In this document: positions 21,286 to 23,820 of the stretch, piece by piece | Numbering within the stretch: position 1 is the stretch's first letter | How the letters are laid out: the number at the start of each line of letters is the position of its first letter | NCBI GenBank assembly: GCA_030727685.1 | Contig: JANRBC010000075.1 | Location: 1 to 23,820, forward strand | DNA length: 23,820 nt | Source of the DNA: Ilumatobacteraceae bacterium | GTDB taxonomy: Bacteria; Actinomycetota; Acidimicrobiia; Acidimicrobiales; Ilumatobacteraceae | Direction: 5' to 3' | Program-made: the position numbers and the translations under genes | Notes under the pieces: model-generated | What the model was told of the DNA's origin: nothing | Databases searched by the model: none | The model's input: only the letters and a program-made list of their open reading frames with translations

Positions 21286-22623
21286 TTAAAGCGACCGAAG
21301 ATAGCGGTTCAATTCGTATTGGCTGATATGAGTTTTATAGCCACGCCATTCAGCGCGTTTATTGCGCAAAAACCACTCAAAAATATGCTCACCGAGTGCT
21401 TCAGCGACAAGTTCTGATCGCTCCATTACACGCAACGCGTCAGAAAGCGACTGAGGCAACTGCTCGATGCCGAGTTTGGCCAACATGTCGTCGCCCATTT
21501 CGAACAAATTTGAGTCGGCCTCAGTTGGAAGTTCGTAACCCTCTTGAATACCCCGCAAACCAGCGGCGAGAATTACCGAAAAGGCAAGATAAGGATTGCA
21601 CGCCGGATCGGGCGATCGATATTCGATGCGCGTTGCTTGTTCGCTGTTTCGTTTGGCAATTGGCACACGAATCAAGCCGCTGCGATTATTGCGCGCCCAT
21701 GAGATATGAACCGGTGCTTCGAAGCCTGGCACAAGTCTCTTGTAACTGTTTACATTTTGGTTGGTAACTGCAGTTATCTCTGCGGCATGTCGCAGCAGAC
21801 CCGCCATGAATTGTTTTGCCGTGACCGACAAGTTGTATGGGTCTTCACTGTCGTAAAAAGCGTTTTGTTCGTCTTTAAACAAACTTAAGTGAAGGTGCAT
21901 GCCCGAACCTTGCACGCCTTCAAGTGGCTTGGGCATGAAAGTTGCATGCACATTGTGAAGAGCGGCGATTTCTTTGACGACAAGTCGAAATGTCATCACG
22001 CTGTCGGCCATCGTCAAGGCATCTGTGTGGCGCAAATCAATTTCGTGCTGACTAGGTGAGTCTTCGTGAAAGCTGTATTCGACCGGGATGCTCATTGTCT
22101 CGAGAGTTCGAATTGTTTCTTTGCGCAACGAACTAGTGATGTCGTTGCTTGTTAGATCGAAGAAGCCACCTTCGTCGAGTGGCACTGGTCGTGAGTCAAC
22201 TTTGGGCGGATCGAAGTAAAAGTATTCGATGTCGGGCGCGATATAGAACTGATAACCAAGTTCTCGAGCGCTGTTTAAGTTGCGTCGCAACACTTGTCGA
22301 GGGTCGCCGTCGAATGCCGTGCCGTCAAGTTTTGCGATGTCGCAAAATACCCGGGCTTCAGCACCTTTAGGGTCGACCCACGGTAGAACCTCAAATGTGT
22401 TTGGGTCGGGCAAGGCCAAAACATCGCTTTCTTGCACACGACTGAAACCATCAATCGCCGAGCCATCAAAACTCATGCCGTCATTGAGGGCGTTCTCCAT
22501 TTCGGCGGGGCTGATTGCAAAACTCTTCAGGTTGCCGAGAACATCGGTGAACCATAAACGAACCAGGCGAATGCCGCGCTCTTCAACTGTGCGAAGTACA
22601 TAATCGCGTTGCTGCTCAATCAT
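21286..22623 (-). CDS. glnA: Type I glutamine synthetase, alpha subtype
   Basis: GS makes glutamine from glutamate, ammonia and ATP. The 445-residue protein has the beta-grasp start (RLWFTDVLG), FDGSAIDGF with the ammonium-site Asp53, the ESD motif, IAPDIEYFYF, HEDSPSQHEID, the ATP-binding TFMPKPLEGVQGSGMHLHLS, NSYKRLVPGFEAP and RIEYRSPDPACNPYLAF. No NLYDLP-type adenylylation site is present, and length matches GSI-alpha rather than GSI-beta (about 470). Arg62, the GSI-alpha feedback-inhibition residue, is present, and Glu425 in RAEW sits where B. subtilis has Glu424. It resembles actinobacterial GlnA2/GlnA-alpha forms, some of which act on polyamines, so glutamine synthesis is likely but not proven. 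glnR follows immediately; glnII lies 121 nt upstream. Confidence 0.9.
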   Translation of the reverse strand: MIEQQRDYVLRTVEERGIRLVRLWFTDVLGNLKSFAISPAEMENALNDGMSFDGSAIDGFSRVQESDVLALPDPNTFEVLPWVDPKGAEARVFCDIAKLDGTAFDGDPRQVLRRNLNSARELGYQFYIAPDIEYFYFDPPKVDSRPVPLDEGGFFDLTSNDITSSLRKETIRTLETMSIPVEYSFHEDSPSQHEIDLRHTDALTMADSVMTFRLVVKEIAALHNVHATFMPKPLEGVQGSGMHLHLSLFKDEQNAFYDSEDPYNLSVTAKQFMAGLLRHAAEITAVTNQNVNSYKRLVPGFEAPVHISWARNNRSGLIRVPIAKRNSEQATRIEYRSPDPACNPYLAFSVILAAGLRGIQEGYELPTEADSNLFEMGDDMLAKLGIEQLPQSLSDALRVMERSELVAEALGEHIFEWFLRNKRAEWRGYKTHISQYELNRYLRSL

Positions 22624-22660
22624 CTCAGCGCTCTTTTCGCTCGATTTGCATAAATACAGT

Positions 22661-22702
22661 CTGCCGCCGCAACCTCGAGTTTCACTCGGGCAACGGCGGC
22701 AG
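22661..22702 (-). terminator. Long hairpin after glnII, likely transcription terminator
   Basis: Arms CTGCCGCCG (22661-22669) and CGGCGGCAG (22694-22702) pair perfectly. Inside them CTCGAGT (22674-22680) and ACTCGGG (22684-22690) form a second stem with a 3-nt loop. On the minus strand the hairpin is followed by a moderately T-rich stretch (ACTGTATTTAT). It lies 42 nt after the glnII stop and 38 nt before glnA, so it would separate the two synthetase transcripts. It is the only convincing hairpin seen in the window. Confidence 0.65.
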
Positions 22703-22706
22703 GACT

Positions 22707-22732
22707 ATTGGATTATTGGGATATTTGGGATT
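22707..22732 (+). repeat. Three imperfect ATTGGGAT-type tandem copies
   Basis: ATTGGATT, ATTGGGAT and ATTTGGGATT follow each other directly between the glnII stop and the terminator hairpin. They are short and A/T-rich. They could be a protein-binding tract or simple slippage; no known motif was recognised. Confidence 0.4.
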
Positions 22733-22744
22733 ACAGATTCGTGC

Positions 22745-23818
22745 TTACTTCTTTTTCGCCTTTTTCTTTGTCGTCGCCTTTGGCTTCTTTTTTGTGGCGC
22801 TCTTTGTAGGCGAAGATTGACCGCACACAGTTTCAAGAATCAACTGGGTAACTACGTATGGATCCATATTTGCGTTGGGCCGGCGATCTTCGGCATAACC
22901 CTTTTGATCACGCGCGACCTGCCATGGAATTCGAACAGATGCACCACGGTTTGAAACACCGTAACTGAACTTGTTGTAAGGGGCAGTTTCGTGTTTGCCG
23001 GTCAGACGACTTTCAATATCGTGTCCATAGTTGCTGACATGCTCGTTGATTCGTTTGCCGAGTGCCTTGCAAGCATCATCGATCGCTTTATAGTTCGAAC
23101 GCATTGCCTTTGTCGAGAAGTTGGTGTGGCAACCTGCGCCGTTCCAGTCTCCTTTTTGAGGTTTTGCGTCGAGCGAGATGACTACGTCGTAATCTTCGGC
23201 GATGCGATGCAGCAACCATCGTGCAACATGCAACTCGTCACTGACTTGAAGCGCACCTACAGGACCAATTTGAAATTCCCATTGGCCAGGCATAACTTCG
23301 GCGTTTGTTCCAGAGATGTGCAGACCCGCTTCGAGACACATCTCGGTATGAATCTCGACAATCTCTCGACCCATTACTCGGCCGGCTCCGACGCCGCAAT
23401 AGTAAGTACCCTGCGGCGCTGGTTCACCTGAAAGTTCAGGAAAACCAAATGGACGACCGTTGAGTCGCATCATTGTGTATTCCTGTTCGATGCCGTAAAT
23501 CATTTTTTGATCTGCATATCGCTTGGCAGTTTCGGCACAATGCGCGCGCGTGTTAGTTGGGTGCGGTTTGCCCGTCGAAGCAACAAGAACTTCGCACATG
23601 ACGAGAACGTTTTTTCCGCCGCGAATCGGATCTTTGCAACTAAATACCGGATTCAAAACACAGTCTGATGCTTCGCCGGTTGCTTGGCTTGTCGAAGAAC
23701 CGTCGAATCCCCAAATTGGCAAAGCTTTGGTGCCATTTTCGATGATCTTTGTTTTCGATCGCAAAGTTGGCGTTGGTTCGACGCCGTCTATCCAGATGTA
23801 TTCAGCTTGATATGCCAT
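22745..23818 (-). CDS. glnII: Type II (eukaryotic-type) glutamine synthetase with lysine-rich tail
   Basis: A 357-residue GSII, the family found in eukaryotes, rhizobia, Streptomyces and some other bacteria. It starts AEYIWIDGVEPTPTLRSKTK, followed by LPIWGFDGSSTSQATG, then YGIEQEYTMM, GTYYCGVGAGRVMGREIVE, GTNAEVMPGQWEFQIGP, GDWNGAGCHTNFSTKAMR and YGVSNRGASVRIP, covering the metal, ATP and glutamate sites. Residues 335-357 form a tail with 11 Lys in 23 residues plus Thr, Ser, Ala and Pro, not a normal part of GSII. The ATG lies 2 nt from the window edge, so the promoter is not visible. GlnR controls glnII in Streptomyces, and a glnR-like gene is two genes downstream. Adenylylation is not expected. 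Confidence 0.95.
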   Translation of the reverse strand: MAYQAEYIWIDGVEPTPTLRSKTKIIENGTKALPIWGFDGSSTSQATGEASDCVLNPVFSCKDPIRGGKNVLVMCEVLVASTGKPHPTNTRAHCAETAKRYADQKMIYGIEQEYTMMRLNGRPFGFPELSGEPAPQGTYYCGVGAGRVMGREIVEIHTEMCLEAGLHISGTNAEVMPGQWEFQIGPVGALQVSDELHVARWLLHRIAEDYDVVISLDAKPQKGDWNGAGCHTNFSTKAMRSNYKAIDDACKALGKRINEHVSNYGHDIESRLTGKHETAPYNKFSYGVSNRGASVRIPWQVARDQKGYAEDRRPNANMDPYVVTQLILETVCGQSSPTKSATKKKPKATTKKKAKKK

Positions 23819-23820
23819 TA

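Noticed and set aside
21286..22623. glnA as a GSI-beta (adenylylated) enzyme
   Set aside because: No NLYDLP-like adenylylation site was found and the length is 445 residues; Arg62 and the terminal RAEW segment fit GSI-alpha.
1..23820. Mobile element, CRISPR array, phage or defence system
   Set aside because: No transposase, integrase, direct-repeat array, terminal inverted repeats or toxin/defence motifs were recognised; nearly all DNA is accounted for by core genes.

Overview
This is a densely packed 23.8 kb stretch of bacterial chromosome made almost entirely of housekeeping genes. No IS element, prophage, CRISPR array or integrase was seen. Protein resemblances (GlnR-type regulator, MeaA-type mutase, LytR_C protein, Corynebacterium-like LysC layout), moderate G+C judged by eye, very short intergenic spaces and many leaderless-looking starts point to a streamlined actinobacterium. 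The best guess is an aquatic Acidimicrobiia (Ilumatobacteraceae / acIV-like), but that placement is inference.

Layout, left to right. (1) 1-3300: the 3' part of selB (selenocysteine elongation factor), tail-to-tail with an nfeD-type membrane protein, which is divergent from a small receiver-domain protein. (2) 3303-6490, minus strand: lysC, a SAM methyltransferase, asd. This is the entry of the aspartate family pathway, and lysC carries an internal, strongly ribosome-binding start that should yield a separate beta subunit. (3) 6543-8147: membrane-anchored cyclophilin, then a convergent MptpB-like phosphatase. (4) 8237-11751, plus strand: hbd (3-hydroxybutyryl-CoA dehydrogenase), aat (N-degron aminoacyl transferase), meaA (B12-dependent ethylmalonyl-CoA mutase family). 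(5) 11753-13171: LysM protein divergent from a glycerate kinase. (6) 13180-16044, minus strand: ispD, ispF, rlmB, tRNA-Thr(TGT), LytR_C-domain membrane protein. (7) 16075-18294: Crp-type regulator, dienelactone-hydrolase-like protein, and an orphan helical/HTH protein resembling a degenerate sigma factor. (8) 18257-23818, minus strand: glnII (eukaryotic-type glutamine synthetase with a lysine-rich tail), a terminator-like hairpin, glnA (GSI-alpha type), glnR-like regulator, copA (copper-exporting ATPase).

How it works together: the right end is a nitrogen-assimilation block, with two unrelated glutamine synthetases and a GlnR-like regulator immediately behind the second, running into a copper pump. 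The middle holds acyl-CoA and glycerate metabolism compatible with C2/organic acid use. The left end handles aspartate-family amino acids. Most genes start at a GTG or ATG only 6-9 nt after a TANNNT -10 box, so the transcript should begin at or next to the start codon. Only a few starts (LysC-beta, LytR_C protein, CopA) have convincing Shine-Dalgarno sequences. Seven convergent gene pairs end within 8 nt of each other or overlap. No stretch over 300 bases lacks a gene; the longest gaps are 22624-22744 (hairpin plus short repeats) and 17402-17517 (divergent spacer, no clear element besides one -10).
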